Shown: positions 17,912 through 26,515 of the stretch, one piece after another | Layout: each line of letters starts with the position of its first letter | How positions within the stretch are numbered: the first letter of the stretch is position 1 | DNA from: Corallococcus caeni | GTDB lineage: Bacteria > Myxococcota > Myxococcia > Myxococcales > Myxococcaceae | DNA length: 64,000 bases | Reading direction: 5' to 3' | Assembly (NCBI RefSeq): GCF_036245865.1 | Contig: NZ_BTTW01000014.1 | Location: 1 to 64,000 of the forward strand | Made by a program: the position numbers and the translations under genes | Notes under the pieces: generated by a model | The model's database searches: none | The model's input: only the letters and a program-made list of their open reading frames with translations | Told to the model about the DNA's origin: nothing

Positions 17912-19261
17912 CTACTGGCCCTTGAGCACCTGCAGGGCCTTGCTGGCCACCGCGTTGTCGGGCTGGGTCTCCAGCACCTTGCCCAGCCAGCGCTCCGCTT
18001 CGCTCGCGGCCTTCTGGCGCTCCTCGGGGCGGCGGGCCTTCTGGGCTTCCTCGGTGTAGAGCAGGCCCAGGCGCAGGGCGAACTCGGTGTTCTCCGGGTC
18101 CTTGTCCGCCACGTACCGGAGCTCACGCTGCGCGGCCGTGTAGTCCCCCTCCAGCTGGTACACGAGCGACAGCTTTCCCCGCGCGGGCGCCGAGTCCGGC
18201 GTCAGCGTCACCGCCACCTGGAAGGCCTCCTTCGCGGTGGCCAGGTCTCGGGACTCCAGGCGCAGGTCGCCCAGGCGGAACCAGGCCAGCTCCAGCAGCG
18301 GGTTGAGCGCCACGGCCTTCTCGAAGGCGGTGCGCGCCGCGTCCGCGCGCTGGCGCGACAGGTACAGCTCCCCCAGGTAGAGCTGGTTCTTGCCGTCCTG
18401 GGGGGCGCGCTCGATGGCCTGCTTGAACTCGTCCACGGCGCGGCCGGCGTCATCCAGCCGCTGGTAGGCCAGCCCCAAGAGGGCGTGCACCACGGCCAGG
18501 TCCGGGTAGTCGTGGAGGATCTCCTCGAAGGCGATGAGGGCGTGCTGGGGGGCATCCAGCTCGTGCAGGTAGCGCATGCCCTCCTCGAGCTTCGCCTCCG
18601 CCGCCTTGGGGAAGTTCTGGAACGGATCCGCCAGCTGGTTCATCAGCGCCCTCGCGGTGGCGACTTCCGAGGGCGTGGGGTTGCCCTTCACGACGGTGCC
18701 CAGGGCCTCCACGGCGCCCGCCGCGTCACCCGTGCGGGCCAGGGCCTTGGCCAGGGGCAGCTTCCAGCCCGCGCGCTCCGGGGCCAGCTCCACGGCCTTT
18801 CGCAGCGGGCCCATCGCGGCGGCGTACTGCTCCGACTCCAGGCGCGCGACGCCCAGGCGGTAGTGGAACTCCGCGGTGGTGGGGGACAGCGTGATGGCGC
18901 GCTCGAAGGCGGCCACGGTGGGGGCGCCCGCGTCCCGGGCCCGGGAGAAGAGGGTCAGGCCCAGCATGTACTGGTCCACCGCGCGCTCGTTCTTCGCGAT
19001 GGACTGGCGCAGCTCCTCCGCCCAGGCGTCCGCGCGGCCCGCCTTCACCTGGGCCTCGGTGAGGGCGCGGGCCACGTCCACGTCGTCCGGCGTGCGCGCG
19101 TGCAGTTCGCGCAGCAGCTTCAGCGCCTCCTCGGGCTGGTTCCCGTCCAGGTACGCGCGGGCCTGGGCCGTGGGGGACAGCGCGGGGGCCTGGGCCTGGC
19201 CGTGGCCGCAGCCGGTGACGAGCAGCCCGAGCCCCAGGAGGGCGGCGGGCCAGCGGAGCAT
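17912..19261 (-). CDS. TPR-repeat lipoprotein
   Basis: This 449-residue protein begins MLRWPAALLGLGLLVTGCGH, a clear lipoprotein signal with the lipobox LVTGC; Gly at +2 fits outer-membrane sorting. The rest is a run of about ten TPR units with the A-x-x-x-G/Y and N/D-P pattern (for example ALNPLLELAWFRLGDLRLES). TPRs are protein-interaction scaffolds, and similar lipoproteins support secretion, pili or envelope complexes; the partner is not known. The start is chosen for the signal peptide. The ORF stays open 78 codons further upstream into plsC, which is not credible. Confidence 0.85.
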   Translation of the reverse strand: MLRWPAALLGLGLLVTGCGHGQAQAPALSPTAQARAYLDGNQPEEALKLLRELHARTPDDVDVARALTEAQVKAGRADAWAEELRQSIAKNERAVDQYMLGLTLFSRARDAGAPTVAAFERAITLSPTTAEFHYRLGVARLESEQYAAAMGPLRKAVELAPERAGWKLPLAKALARTGDAAGAVEALGTVVKGNPTPSEVATARALMNQLADPFQNFPKAAEAKLEEGMRYLHELDAPQHALIAFEEILHDYPDLAVVHALLGLAYQRLDDAGRAVDEFKQAIERAPQDGKNQLYLGELYLSRQRADAARTAFEKAVALNPLLELAWFRLGDLRLESRDLATAKEAFQVAVTLTPDSAPARGKLSLVYQLEGDYTAAQRELRYVADKDPENTEFALRLGLLYTEEAQKARRPEERQKAASEAERWLGKVLETQPDNAVASKALQVLKGQ

Positions 19262-19301
19262 GCGGAGGCGGTTCGAGGGCGTCAGCAGGGGCACGGGGAG
19301 C

Positions 19302-20102
19302 TCAGGAGGCCTTGGAGGTGGCGGAAGAGGCGCGCTGGGCGACGCCCTCGCGGTTGGGCGCGGCGACGGCCGTGTCCGGGTCACCGCCCTTGCCGCCCAG
19401 GGAGAGGCTGTCCGCGATGATCTGCGCGCGCACGGCGCGGGCCAGACCCTCGCGGTCGTTGTCCGCGAAGCCGGTGGTGTCGATGGGGCGGCCAATCTTC
19501 ACGCGCACCGGGCCCGGGGTGATGTTCCACGAGTTCTTGGGCATCACGTTGTCGGTGCCCTCGATGGTGACGGGACAGATGGGCACGCGGGCCTTGAGCG
19601 CGAGCGCGAAGGGGCCCTTCTTGAAGGGCAGGATGCTGCCGTCCTCGGAGCGGGTGCCCTCCGGGTACAGGAAGATGCTGGTGCCCGCGCGGATCTGCCG
19701 GGCAGCCTTGTCCAGCGACGCGATGGCCGACGAGCGGTCGCCGCGGTCGATGAAGATGTGCCCCGCGATCCAGAGGTACCAGCCGATGAAGGGCACCCAG
19801 CGCAGCTGCGACTTGGCGACGAAACGGAAGTCCACCGGCACGGCGAGGAAGTGAGCCGGGATGTCGAGCGTGGACAGGTGGTTGCCCACGTAGATGGTGG
19901 GCCGCTTCGGGTCCACGTTCTCCCCGCCAATCACCTCCAGCTTCGCGCCCCCCGCCCACAGGAGCACGGGCGACCAGAGCCTCCGGGCGACCCCGACCGA
20001 GCGCGACGGGTTGAGCGTCACGAGCATCGCGAGGCATGCGAGGGGAAAGCAGACCGCGGACCACACCGTGACCACCAGGATGCACCACAGCTTGCGCAGC
20101 AT
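19302..20102 (-). CDS. plsC: 1-acyl-sn-glycerol-3-phosphate acyltransferase (PlsC family)
   Basis: This 266-residue membrane acyltransferase likely converts lysophosphatidate to phosphatidate in phospholipid synthesis. It has an N-terminal hydrophobic anchor (about 6-30), the catalytic NHLSTLD (H-x4-D) near residue 73, the substrate motif FLYPEGTRS near 144, and the conserved VPICPVTIEGTDNVMP. The last 30 residues are Ala/Ser-rich. It precedes the TPR lipoprotein gene by 40 bases on the same strand. An acyltransferase for another lipid is possible. Confidence 0.88.
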   Translation of the reverse strand: MLRKLWCILVVTVWSAVCFPLACLAMLVTLNPSRSVGVARRLWSPVLLWAGGAKLEVIGGENVDPKRPTIYVGNHLSTLDIPAHFLAVPVDFRFVAKSQLRWVPFIGWYLWIAGHIFIDRGDRSSAIASLDKAARQIRAGTSIFLYPEGTRSEDGSILPFKKGPFALALKARVPICPVTIEGTDNVMPKNSWNITPGPVRVKIGRPIDTTGFADNDREGLARAVRAQIIADSLSLGGKGGDPDTAVAAPNREGVAQRASSATSKAS

Positions 20103-20280
20103 GCGTCGCCTTTTCTCCTACCGGGTGGCTTGAGCGCCGGACGGGCCCCGGGGGTGCCGCTCACCGGTCGGGCAGCCAGGCGGCTCGGCGGGGGCGCCGG
20201 CACGGGCTCCTGGGCGTGCGCAACGGGGCGGGGGCATGCACTTTATCTACCATGGCTCCCCTCGCCATTGTTTCTGGTGA

Positions 20281-20928
20281 ATGCTGCTCGCTGGGGTTAC
20301 AAGCAAGGGTGGCGTGGCCAGGAAAAAGTTCATCGCCATCGCGGGCAATATCGGGGCCGGAAAGACGGAGCTCACGTCCTTCCTGTGCCGGAAGTACGGC
20401 CTCACGCCGTCCTTCGAGCCCAATGACCAGAACCCGTACCTCGCGGATTTCTACAAGGACATGAAGACGTGGGCGTTCCGCTCGCAGCTCTTCTTCCTCA
20501 CGCACAAGTTCCGCCTGCACCGGGAACTGGAGCGTACGCCAGGCACCGTGCTCCAGGACCGGACGCTCTACGAGGACGCGGAAATCTTCGCCAAGAACCT
20601 CCACCGCCAGCGGCTCATCGACAAGCGCGACTGGTCCACGTACTGGGAGTTGTACCAGACCATCTCCCAGTCGCTCCGGCCGCCCGACCTGATGATCTAC
20701 CTGCGCTGCCCGGTGGTCACCCTGAAGGAGCGCATCCGCCTGCGCGGGCGCGCCATGGAGAAGGACATCCCGACCGCGTACCTCAAGCGCCTCAACGCCC
20801 TCTACGAGGAGTGGTTCGGGGGCTACTCGCTGTCGCCGGTGCTGGTGCTGGGGACGGACAAGCTGGACTACCTCACCAACCTGGTGGACCGCGTGGACCT
20901 CTTCCGGCAAATCGAGAAGCACCTGTGA
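20281..20928 (+). CDS. Deoxynucleoside kinase (dGK/dAK-like)
   Basis: A 215-residue P-loop kinase of the deoxynucleoside kinase family, which salvages deoxynucleosides by 5'-phosphorylation. Visible are the P-loop AGNIGAGKTEL, the FEPNDQNPYLADFYKD substrate segment, DRTLYEDAEIFAK (DR-x-x-x-ED motif), and the Arg-rich lid RIRLRGRAMEKDIP. Conserved sequence starts at about residue 13. A GTG at 20314 is therefore an alternative start to the ATG at 20281, which lacks a convincing ribosome binding site. It overlaps the next gene by four bases. The base specificity cannot be told from sequence. Confidence 0.87.
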   Translation: MLLAGVTSKGGVARKKFIAIAGNIGAGKTELTSFLCRKYGLTPSFEPNDQNPYLADFYKDMKTWAFRSQLFFLTHKFRLHRELERTPGTVLQDRTLYEDAEIFAKNLHRQRLIDKRDWSTYWELYQTISQSLRPPDLMIYLRCPVVTLKERIRLRGRAMEKDIPTAYLKRLNALYEEWFGGYSLSPVLVLGTDKLDYLTNLVDRVDLFRQIEKHL

Positions 20929-22100
20929 AGGAGGTCTACGTCCTGGCCACCGAGCAGCCCGTGCCGCCGTCCCTGGAGTCGCTGCGCGCGGCGTTCTCCA
21001 CGGACGAGGTGGAGTTCGTCCCGCACGAGGGCGACTGGGGCTTCACCGTGCGGGCGGACGGGTCGGAGGTGAAGGTGGTGCTCAAGCCCCTGAGCGACGG
21101 CCGGCCGCGCGTCAGCCAGGAGCTGTTCAGCGGCAGCCCGGAGGCCTTCGCGCGCGTGGAGAAGGCGCAGGCCTGCTACGCGTTCCTGCTGGAGCCGGGC
21201 GGCGCGCAGCCCACGCTGCCCGTCTTCGAGGCGCTGTGGACCGTGCGCACGCTGATGGAGCAGGCGCCGGGCGTGCTCGTGGACATGACAGCGTTCAAGC
21301 TGCACGAGCCCGAGGACGTCGTCGAGATCACGGAGCTGGACTTCGACATCCGCGACCACGTGCACCTGCACGCCATCGAACTGGCGGAGGGTGACACGCC
21401 GCTGTGGGTGCACTCGCACGGGATGGAGAAGTTCGGCGCGCGCGACGTGGAGATCTTCCACCTGGGCGAGGGCGACCTGCTGGCCGCGGAGAGCTTCCTC
21501 CACGAGCTGTGCACGGACCTGGCGTTCGCGCAGGGGCCGGCCTTGCGCGCGGAGGTGTCCACCAGCGAGGGGCAGAGCTTCACCCTGGTGCCCTCCGAGG
21601 AGGCCCGAGCGAACCTGCTGGGCGTGCCGCTGGACGCCTTCGAGGGCCACGAGGGGCTGTTCCTCACGGTGGTGTCGCCGCTGGGTCGGCACAACACGGC
21701 GGAGCTGCTGGCCACGTACCGGGAGCGCTTCGCCAAGGAGCCGGCCGAGCAGACCCAGGCCATGCACGAGGAGGCGCAGGCGCTGCTGCCCGCGTTCCTG
21801 GCGCGCTTCCAGCGCAAGGGGTTGATGGAGCCCCTGACGTTCCTGGTGCGGGCCCCCTTCGAGACGCACCCGGAGGGCGAGGTGGTGGTGGAGAACCTGT
21901 GGCTGGAGGCGGTGGCCCGGGACGAGGGCTCCGTCGTGGGCCGGCTGGTGGACGGCGCGGTGCACACCACGGAGTGGCGCAAGGGGGCGCACGTGGAGGT
22001 GGAGGAGAAGCAGATCAACGCCCTGGCCATTGCCCGGGAGGGCCGCGCGCTCAACGAGTCCGAGCTGCGCAGTCTCCTGACCGCCGAACGCCCGATGTAG
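20925..22100 (+). CDS. Unknown protein with DUF2314-like C-terminus
   Basis: A 391-residue cytosolic protein with no signal peptide. It starts at GTG 20925, overlapping the kinase stop (GTGA), so the two are translationally coupled. The C-terminal 80 residues (FLVRAPFETHPEGEVVVENL, then WLEAVARDEGSVVGRLVDG, GAHVEVEEKQINALAI) resemble DUF2314, here without the usual final Trp after the I-x-D position. The N-terminal part, acidic and rich in Glu, resembles DUF4026-like regions. Function is unknown. The coupling hints at a partnership with nucleoside salvage but does not prove it. Confidence 0.7.
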   Translation: MKEVYVLATEQPVPPSLESLRAAFSTDEVEFVPHEGDWGFTVRADGSEVKVVLKPLSDGRPRVSQELFSGSPEAFARVEKAQACYAFLLEPGGAQPTLPVFEALWTVRTLMEQAPGVLVDMTAFKLHEPEDVVEITELDFDIRDHVHLHAIELAEGDTPLWVHSHGMEKFGARDVEIFHLGEGDLLAAESFLHELCTDLAFAQGPALRAEVSTSEGQSFTLVPSEEARANLLGVPLDAFEGHEGLFLTVVSPLGRHNTAELLATYRERFAKEPAEQTQAMHEEAQALLPAFLARFQRKGLMEPLTFLVRAPFETHPEGEVVVENLWLEAVARDEGSVVGRLVDGAVHTTEWRKGAHVEVEEKQINALAIAREGRALNESELRSLLTAERPM

Positions 22101-22125
22101 CGCCGCGCGTCCAACCCGACGCGTC

Positions 22126-22156
22126 TTGCCGGCGCCCCGAGGGGCGCTGCTAGGCT
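22126..22156 (+). promoter_or_regulatory. Candidate promoter with hairpin spacer
   Basis: TTGCCG (22126-22131) and TAGGCT (22151-22156) are separated by 19 bases. The spacer itself holds the hairpin GCGCCCC/GGGGCGC (22132-22147). The -10-like element lies 10 bases before the ATG at 22167, so the mRNA would be leaderless or nearly so. No Shine-Dalgarno sequence precedes the ATG. Confidence 0.35.
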
Positions 22157-22166
22157 CCGCGCCCGA

Positions 22167-23903
22167 ATGCCGGCACTCCTGCTGCTCACGGGCCCGTCCG
22201 CGGGGCGCCGGTACGAGGTCGTCTCCCAGCTGACCCTCGGCCGCAGTCCCTCCTGCGACATCCCGCTGGAAGACGACCAGGTGTCGCGGCGCCACGCGCA
22301 GCTGTTCCTGGACACCGTCGCGGGGCAGGTGCGGCTGCGCGACCTGGGCTCCACCAACGGCACGCTGCTCAACGGGCAGCGGCTGGCGCTCCAGGAAGAG
22401 GCGGTGCTGCGGCCGGGTGACCGGATGCGCGTGGGCGCCACCATCGCGGTGTACGAACCGCCGCCGGTGTCCATCGTCGACGAGCCCTCCGGCGCGCCCG
22501 CCTCGGAGCCGCAGCACGTGCCCATCGAGGAGGTGCTGCCGCACGTGGGCGCGGCCGCGGCGATGTACTCGGCGGGGACGGCGCTCCTGGGCGCCACCAG
22601 CGAGGCGATGGTGCTGCGGCGGCTGTCCGAGGAGACGGCGCACGCGCTCAACGCGGACCGCGCGGCGGCGCTGTTGAGCGGGCCGGAGGGGCTCCGCACG
22701 GCGGCGGTGTCCGGCGCGGCGTCCGTGGAGGTGCCTCGCGCGCTGGTGCAGGCGGCGCTGGAGCGCAAGGAGCTGGGGCGGACGGACACGGCGCTGTGCT
22801 CGCCGCTGGTGGCTTCGGGCGGGATGCCCTTTGGCGTGCTGTACGTGGAGCGCGAGGAGTCGCCGTTCACGGAGGGCGAGGGGCAGCTGCTCGCGTCGCT
22901 GGGACGGCTGGGCGGCGAGGCCTATACGGCGGTGCGCTCGCGCGCCGAGGCGGAGGCGGCGGAGCTGCCCTGGGTGACGCCGCTGGGGACCTCGCGGGCG
23001 TTCCGGGGCGTGGTGGAGGAGGCGCGGCGCGCGGCGGGCAGCGCCGCCCCGGTGGTGCTGTACGGCGAGCCGGGCACGGGCAAGGCGCTGCTGGCGCACT
23101 TCCTCCATGGCAAATCTCCGCGCGCGCTGGGGCCGTGGGTGACGGTGGAGTGCCGGCAGTCCCTGGAGGCGGTGGAGGTGGCGCTCTTTGGCCGTGCGGG
23201 CGCGCCCGGCCAGCCTCCGGTGACGTCCGCGGTGCTGCGGGCGGACGCGGGCACGCTGCTCCTGCGCCACGTGGAGGCGCTTCCCCGTCCGGCGGCGGAG
23301 CGGCTGGCGCGGATGCTGGCCCGGCGCGCCGCTCCGGCACGGCAGGGCGGCGAGGAGCCCGTGGACGTGCGCATCGTCGCCACCAGTGCCTCGCCGGTGT
23401 CGCGGCTCGCGTCCCGGGGAGAGTTCGACGCGGCGCTGGCCCGGGGGCTGGCGGGCTTCGAGCTGGAGGTGCCGCCGCTTCGGGAGCGGCGGGGCGACGT
23501 GCCGGTGCTGCTGGAGCACTTCGCGCTGCGCGGCGCCCGGCAGGGAGGGCGGGAGGCGCCGGTGCTGGGACCGGAGGCCCGGCGCCTGCTGGCGGAGTAT
23601 CCGTGGCCGCAGAACGTGCGCGAACTGGAGCTGGTGGCGGAGCGGCTGGGGCGCGTGTACGCGGCGGGCCACGTGGGCATCCCGCAGCTGCCTCCGGAGG
23701 TGCGCGAGGGCGCGGTGGGGCAGGCGCCTCGCACGTTGCAGGAGCAGGTGGCCCGCCTGGAGCGCGACGCCATCGCGGAGGCGCTGCGCGAGTCCGGCTG
23801 GAAGAAGGTCCGCGCGGCGGAGCTGCTGGGCATCAGCCGGCCCACGCTCGACCGGAAGATGGAGGAGTACGGGCTGACGCTGGAGCGCGGGACTCGCGGC
23901 TGA
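22167..23903 (+). CDS. FHA-GAF-AAA+-Fis regulator lacking sigma-54 activator motifs
   Basis: This 578-residue protein has an FHA domain (about 1-100; LGRSPSCDIPLEDDQVSRRH, STNGTLLNG) that should bind phosphothreonine, a GAF-like domain (about 125-275), an AAA+ domain of the bacterial enhancer-binding type (about 278-500) and a Fis-type HTH at the C-terminus (IAEALRESGWKKVRAAELLG, ISRPTLDRKMEEYGL). The Walker A GEPGTGKA is kept. The GAFTGA loop that contacts sigma-54 is missing (GRAGAPGQP instead), and the Walker B LDE is replaced by LRH in GTLLLRHVEAL. It is probably a DNA-binding phospho-sensor that no longer activates sigma-54. Kinase partners are not nearby. Confidence 0.85.
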   Translation: MPALLLLTGPSAGRRYEVVSQLTLGRSPSCDIPLEDDQVSRRHAQLFLDTVAGQVRLRDLGSTNGTLLNGQRLALQEEAVLRPGDRMRVGATIAVYEPPPVSIVDEPSGAPASEPQHVPIEEVLPHVGAAAAMYSAGTALLGATSEAMVLRRLSEETAHALNADRAAALLSGPEGLRTAAVSGAASVEVPRALVQAALERKELGRTDTALCSPLVASGGMPFGVLYVEREESPFTEGEGQLLASLGRLGGEAYTAVRSRAEAEAAELPWVTPLGTSRAFRGVVEEARRAAGSAAPVVLYGEPGTGKALLAHFLHGKSPRALGPWVTVECRQSLEAVEVALFGRAGAPGQPPVTSAVLRADAGTLLLRHVEALPRPAAERLARMLARRAAPARQGGEEPVDVRIVATSASPVSRLASRGEFDAALARGLAGFELEVPPLRERRGDVPVLLEHFALRGARQGGREAPVLGPEARRLLAEYPWPQNVRELELVAERLGRVYAAGHVGIPQLPPEVREGAVGQAPRTLQEQVARLERDAIAEALRESGWKKVRAAELLGISRPTLDRKMEEYGLTLERGTRG

Positions 23904-23907
23904 GCCG

Positions 23908-24846
23908 TCAGGCCTTCGTGACGGCGGTGTCCTTGCGGCGGCTGATGAGAACGCCCGTGAGGATGAGCGCCGCGCCGAGTATCTGGAACAGGGTGGGGCG
24001 CTCGCCGCGAATCGCCCAGGCGGTGAGGGCGGCGACGACGGGGATGCCGGTGCCGTAGAGCGTCGTGCGGTTGGTGCCCACCTGCTGCACGCTGCGGAAC
24101 CACACGAAGTACGCGAGCACCAGCGGCACCAGCGCCGAATACACGAGGGCGATCCAGCCCGCGGCGCTCACGCGCGACGTGTCCAGCGCGATGACCTGGG
24201 AGGCTCCGGCCAGCACCACGCCCGGGGCTCCCGTGAGCATGGTGATGGCGGTGACGCGCAGCGCGGACACGCCCGTGCCCACCGCGCGCGTGCCCACCGT
24301 GTAGATGGCCCAGCACAGCGAACTGCACACAATCAGCGCGTCGCCCGTCCACGTCGCCGCGCCCAGGTTCGGGCCCCGCGCTCCGACCACGAGCAGCATT
24401 CCCACGACCGCGAGGGACAGGCCCGCGACGACCGGGCGCCGCAGCCGCTCGATGCCGAGCACCGCGCCCAGCGCCGCCGTCACCACGGGGCTGACCGCCG
24501 TGAGCATCCCGCTGTTGGCCGCGGTGGTCCGCGCGAGGCCCTCGATGAAGAACAGCTGATAAAGCGTGTTGCCGACGAACCCCAGCGCTGTGAGCCGCAG
24601 GAACGTCTTCCACGGCATCGGCTTGTGGCCTTCCACCGCGAACAACACCAGCCCCATCGCGAGCGCCGCGAGCCCGAAGCGCAGCGACATGAAGGCCCGG
24701 GGCGGCATGCCCTCCAGCGCGTCCTTCACGAGGGTGTAGTTCGTCCCCCAGACGACCACGACGGCGAGCATCGCGACGTCGGAGGCGGAGAGGAGACGGG
24801 CAGGCGCTGCGACCGCGGGCGACGAGGTACTCACGCGGCGGGGCAT
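23908..24846 (-). CDS. DMT-family (EamA) transporter
   Basis: A 312-residue inner-membrane protein with two EamA repeats and about ten hydrophobic helices. The first starts with VAMLAVVVVWGTNYTLVKDA, including the family WG-x-N motif, and the second repeat with LIVCSSLCWAIYTVGTRAV. DMT transporters export amino acids or other metabolites. The substrate is not predictable. The ATG at 24846 is chosen because translation upstream has no membrane or family match. It is convergent with the FHA regulator and divergent from psuG. Confidence 0.88.
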   Translation of the reverse strand: MPRRVSTSSPAVAAPARLLSASDVAMLAVVVVWGTNYTLVKDALEGMPPRAFMSLRFGLAALAMGLVLFAVEGHKPMPWKTFLRLTALGFVGNTLYQLFFIEGLARTTAANSGMLTAVSPVVTAALGAVLGIERLRRPVVAGLSLAVVGMLLVVGARGPNLGAATWTGDALIVCSSLCWAIYTVGTRAVGTGVSALRVTAITMLTGAPGVVLAGASQVIALDTSRVSAAGWIALVYSALVPLVLAYFVWFRSVQQVGTNRTTLYGTGIPVVAALTAWAIRGERPTLFQILGAALILTGVLISRRKDTAVTKA

Positions 24847-25018
24847 AGGGCGCCGCGAGTCCGGATGCAACCGACGGAGCTGCAACGAACAGGCAGCCCG
24901 TGCCGCTTCCACGGCGGGTGACCCGCACGCGCGGTGCTCCGCCCGGGCGACGTCACGCCGACGTTTCCCCATGCCCGTGCTTGTCCGTCCGCCCCGCCCA
25001 TGGCGTAAATGCTCGCCC

Positions 25019-25936
25019 ATGGACTTCCGCTATTCGGACGAGGTGCGGCGCGCGAAGGACTCCGGGCAGCCGCTGGTGGCGCTGGAGACGAGCGTCGTCG
25101 CGCAGGGCCTGCCGTATCCCGACAACCTGGCCGCCGCTCGTGCGTGCGAGGAGGCCATCCGCCGCGCCGGCGCCGTGCCCGCGCCCATCGCCATCGTGGA
25201 CGGCGAGGTGTGGATTGGCCTGGAGGACGCTGCGCTGCGCCGGCTGGCCGAAGGGAAGGAGAAGCTCCTCAAGCTGGGCTCGCGCGACCTGGCCGTGGCG
25301 ATGGCCACCCGCGCCAGCGGCGGCACCACCGTGAGCGCCACGTGCGAGTTGGCCGCGGCGGCGGGCATCCGAGTCTTCTCCACCGGCGGCATCGGCGGTG
25401 TGCACCGGGGCGCCTCCGAGCACTGGGACATCTCCCAGGACATCGCGGCGCTGTCCCGCTACCCCGTCGCCGTGGTGTGCGCGGGCGCCAAGTCCGTGCT
25501 GGACCTGCCCAAGACCATGGAGCTGCTGGAGACGGCGGGCGTGCCCGTCATCGGCGTGGGCACGAACGAGCTGCCGTCCTTCTACAGCCGCGAGTCTGGC
25601 CTCTCCCTGGAGCACCGCGCGGACGACGCGGAGTCCGCCGCGCGCATCGCCCACGCGCGCTTCGACATGCTGGGGCAGGGAGGGGTGCTCTACACCGTGC
25701 CGCCTCCGGCGGAGGCCGCGCTGGGCCGCAACGACGTGGAGCTGCACATCGCGTCGGCGCTGGCGGACGCGGACCGTCAGGGCGTGCGCGGCAAGGCCGT
25801 GACGCCGTTCCTCCTGGGCGAGATGGCGAAGCGCACCGGCGGCAAGAGCCTCAAGACGAACCTGGCGCTGCTGGAGAACAACGCGCGCTTCGCGGGGGCG
25901 CTGGCCGTGGCCTACGCCCGCCTCGCGAAGCGCTGA
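25019..25936 (+). CDS. psuG: Pseudouridine-5'-phosphate glycosidase
   Basis: PsuG (305 residues) reversibly cleaves pseudouridine 5'-phosphate to uracil and ribose 5-phosphate. Diagnostic blocks are LVALETSVVAQGLPYPDN, RASGGTTVSATCELAAAAGI, FSTGGIGGVHRGA and VVCAGAKSVLDLPKTMELLE, whose Lys is the likely Schiff-base residue. The last block, GKSLKTNLALLENNA, is also typical. The ATG at 25019 fits the conserved start; an in-frame ATG at 24971 only adds a Pro/Arg-rich leader. No PsuK kinase gene is adjacent, unlike in E. coli. GTAAAT nine bases before the ATG could be a -10 element. Confidence 0.93.
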   Translation: MDFRYSDEVRRAKDSGQPLVALETSVVAQGLPYPDNLAAARACEEAIRRAGAVPAPIAIVDGEVWIGLEDAALRRLAEGKEKLLKLGSRDLAVAMATRASGGTTVSATCELAAAAGIRVFSTGGIGGVHRGASEHWDISQDIAALSRYPVAVVCAGAKSVLDLPKTMELLETAGVPVIGVGTNELPSFYSRESGLSLEHRADDAESAARIAHARFDMLGQGGVLYTVPPPAEAALGRNDVELHIASALADADRQGVRGKAVTPFLLGEMAKRTGGKSLKTNLALLENNARFAGALAVAYARLAKR

Positions 25937-25946
25937 GCTCCGGCGC

Positions 25947-26441
25947 TCAGGCCGCGCGGTGCTGGAACCAGGACATCAGGTCCTCCAGCGCCGCGCGGTC
26001 CACGTCGTCGAAGGTGTTCTTGTGCTCGGAGTCGATGTCGAGCACCGCGAGCAGCTCGCGGTTGCGCCCGAACACGGGCACGACGATCTCCGACGCGGAG
26101 CGCCCGTCGCAGGTGATGTGGCCCGGGAAGGCGTGCACGTCCGCCACCACCACCGTCTCCCCCTTCGCCGCGGACGTGCCGCACACGCCCTTGCCGAAGG
26201 TGATCTCCAGGCACCCGAGCGTCCCCTGATAGGGGCCCACGCGCAGCAGCTTCCCGGGCGTCACCACCCGGTAGAAGCCCGTCCACAGGTGGCCGAAGGC
26301 GTGGTGCAGCAGGCAGCTCATCGTCGCCATCGCGCAGATGTCGTCATCCACGCCTTCGAGGATGGCGAGGGCGTGCGTCTTCAGCTCGGCGTATGCCTCG
26401 GTCTTGGGCTGACCGCGCAGATCCAGGGTGACTTCGGCCAT
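25947..26441 (-). CDS. msrC: Free methionine-(R)-sulfoxide reductase (GAF type)
   Basis: This 164-residue GAF-domain protein reduces free Met-R-sulfoxide with thioredoxin. The three conserved cysteines of fRMsr are present: C77 (GTLGCLEI), C87 (GKGVCGTS) and C111 (GHITCDGRSASEIV). The segment LWTGFYRV also fits. The ATG at 26441 is chosen as the family start. It is convergent with psuG with only 10 bases between stops, and divergent from the sirtuin gene. Confidence 0.93.
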   Translation of the reverse strand: MAEVTLDLRGQPKTEAYAELKTHALAILEGVDDDICAMATMSCLLHHAFGHLWTGFYRVVTPGKLLRVGPYQGTLGCLEITFGKGVCGTSAAKGETVVVADVHAFPGHITCDGRSASEIVVPVFGRNRELLAVLDIDSEHKNTFDDVDRAALEDLMSWFQHRAA

Positions 26442-26515
26442 GATGGGGTCCTCTGTCAGGAAGTCCGTCCCGCCCCTTCTAACAACCCTCGTGCCCGCTG
26501 GCACAAGGAGGTCGT

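Noticed and set aside
20868-23672. 934-residue minus-strand ORF opposite the DUF2314-like and FHA genes
   Set aside because: Repetitive His/Arg/Gln composition and no domain; both overlapped genes have clear domains on the + strand.
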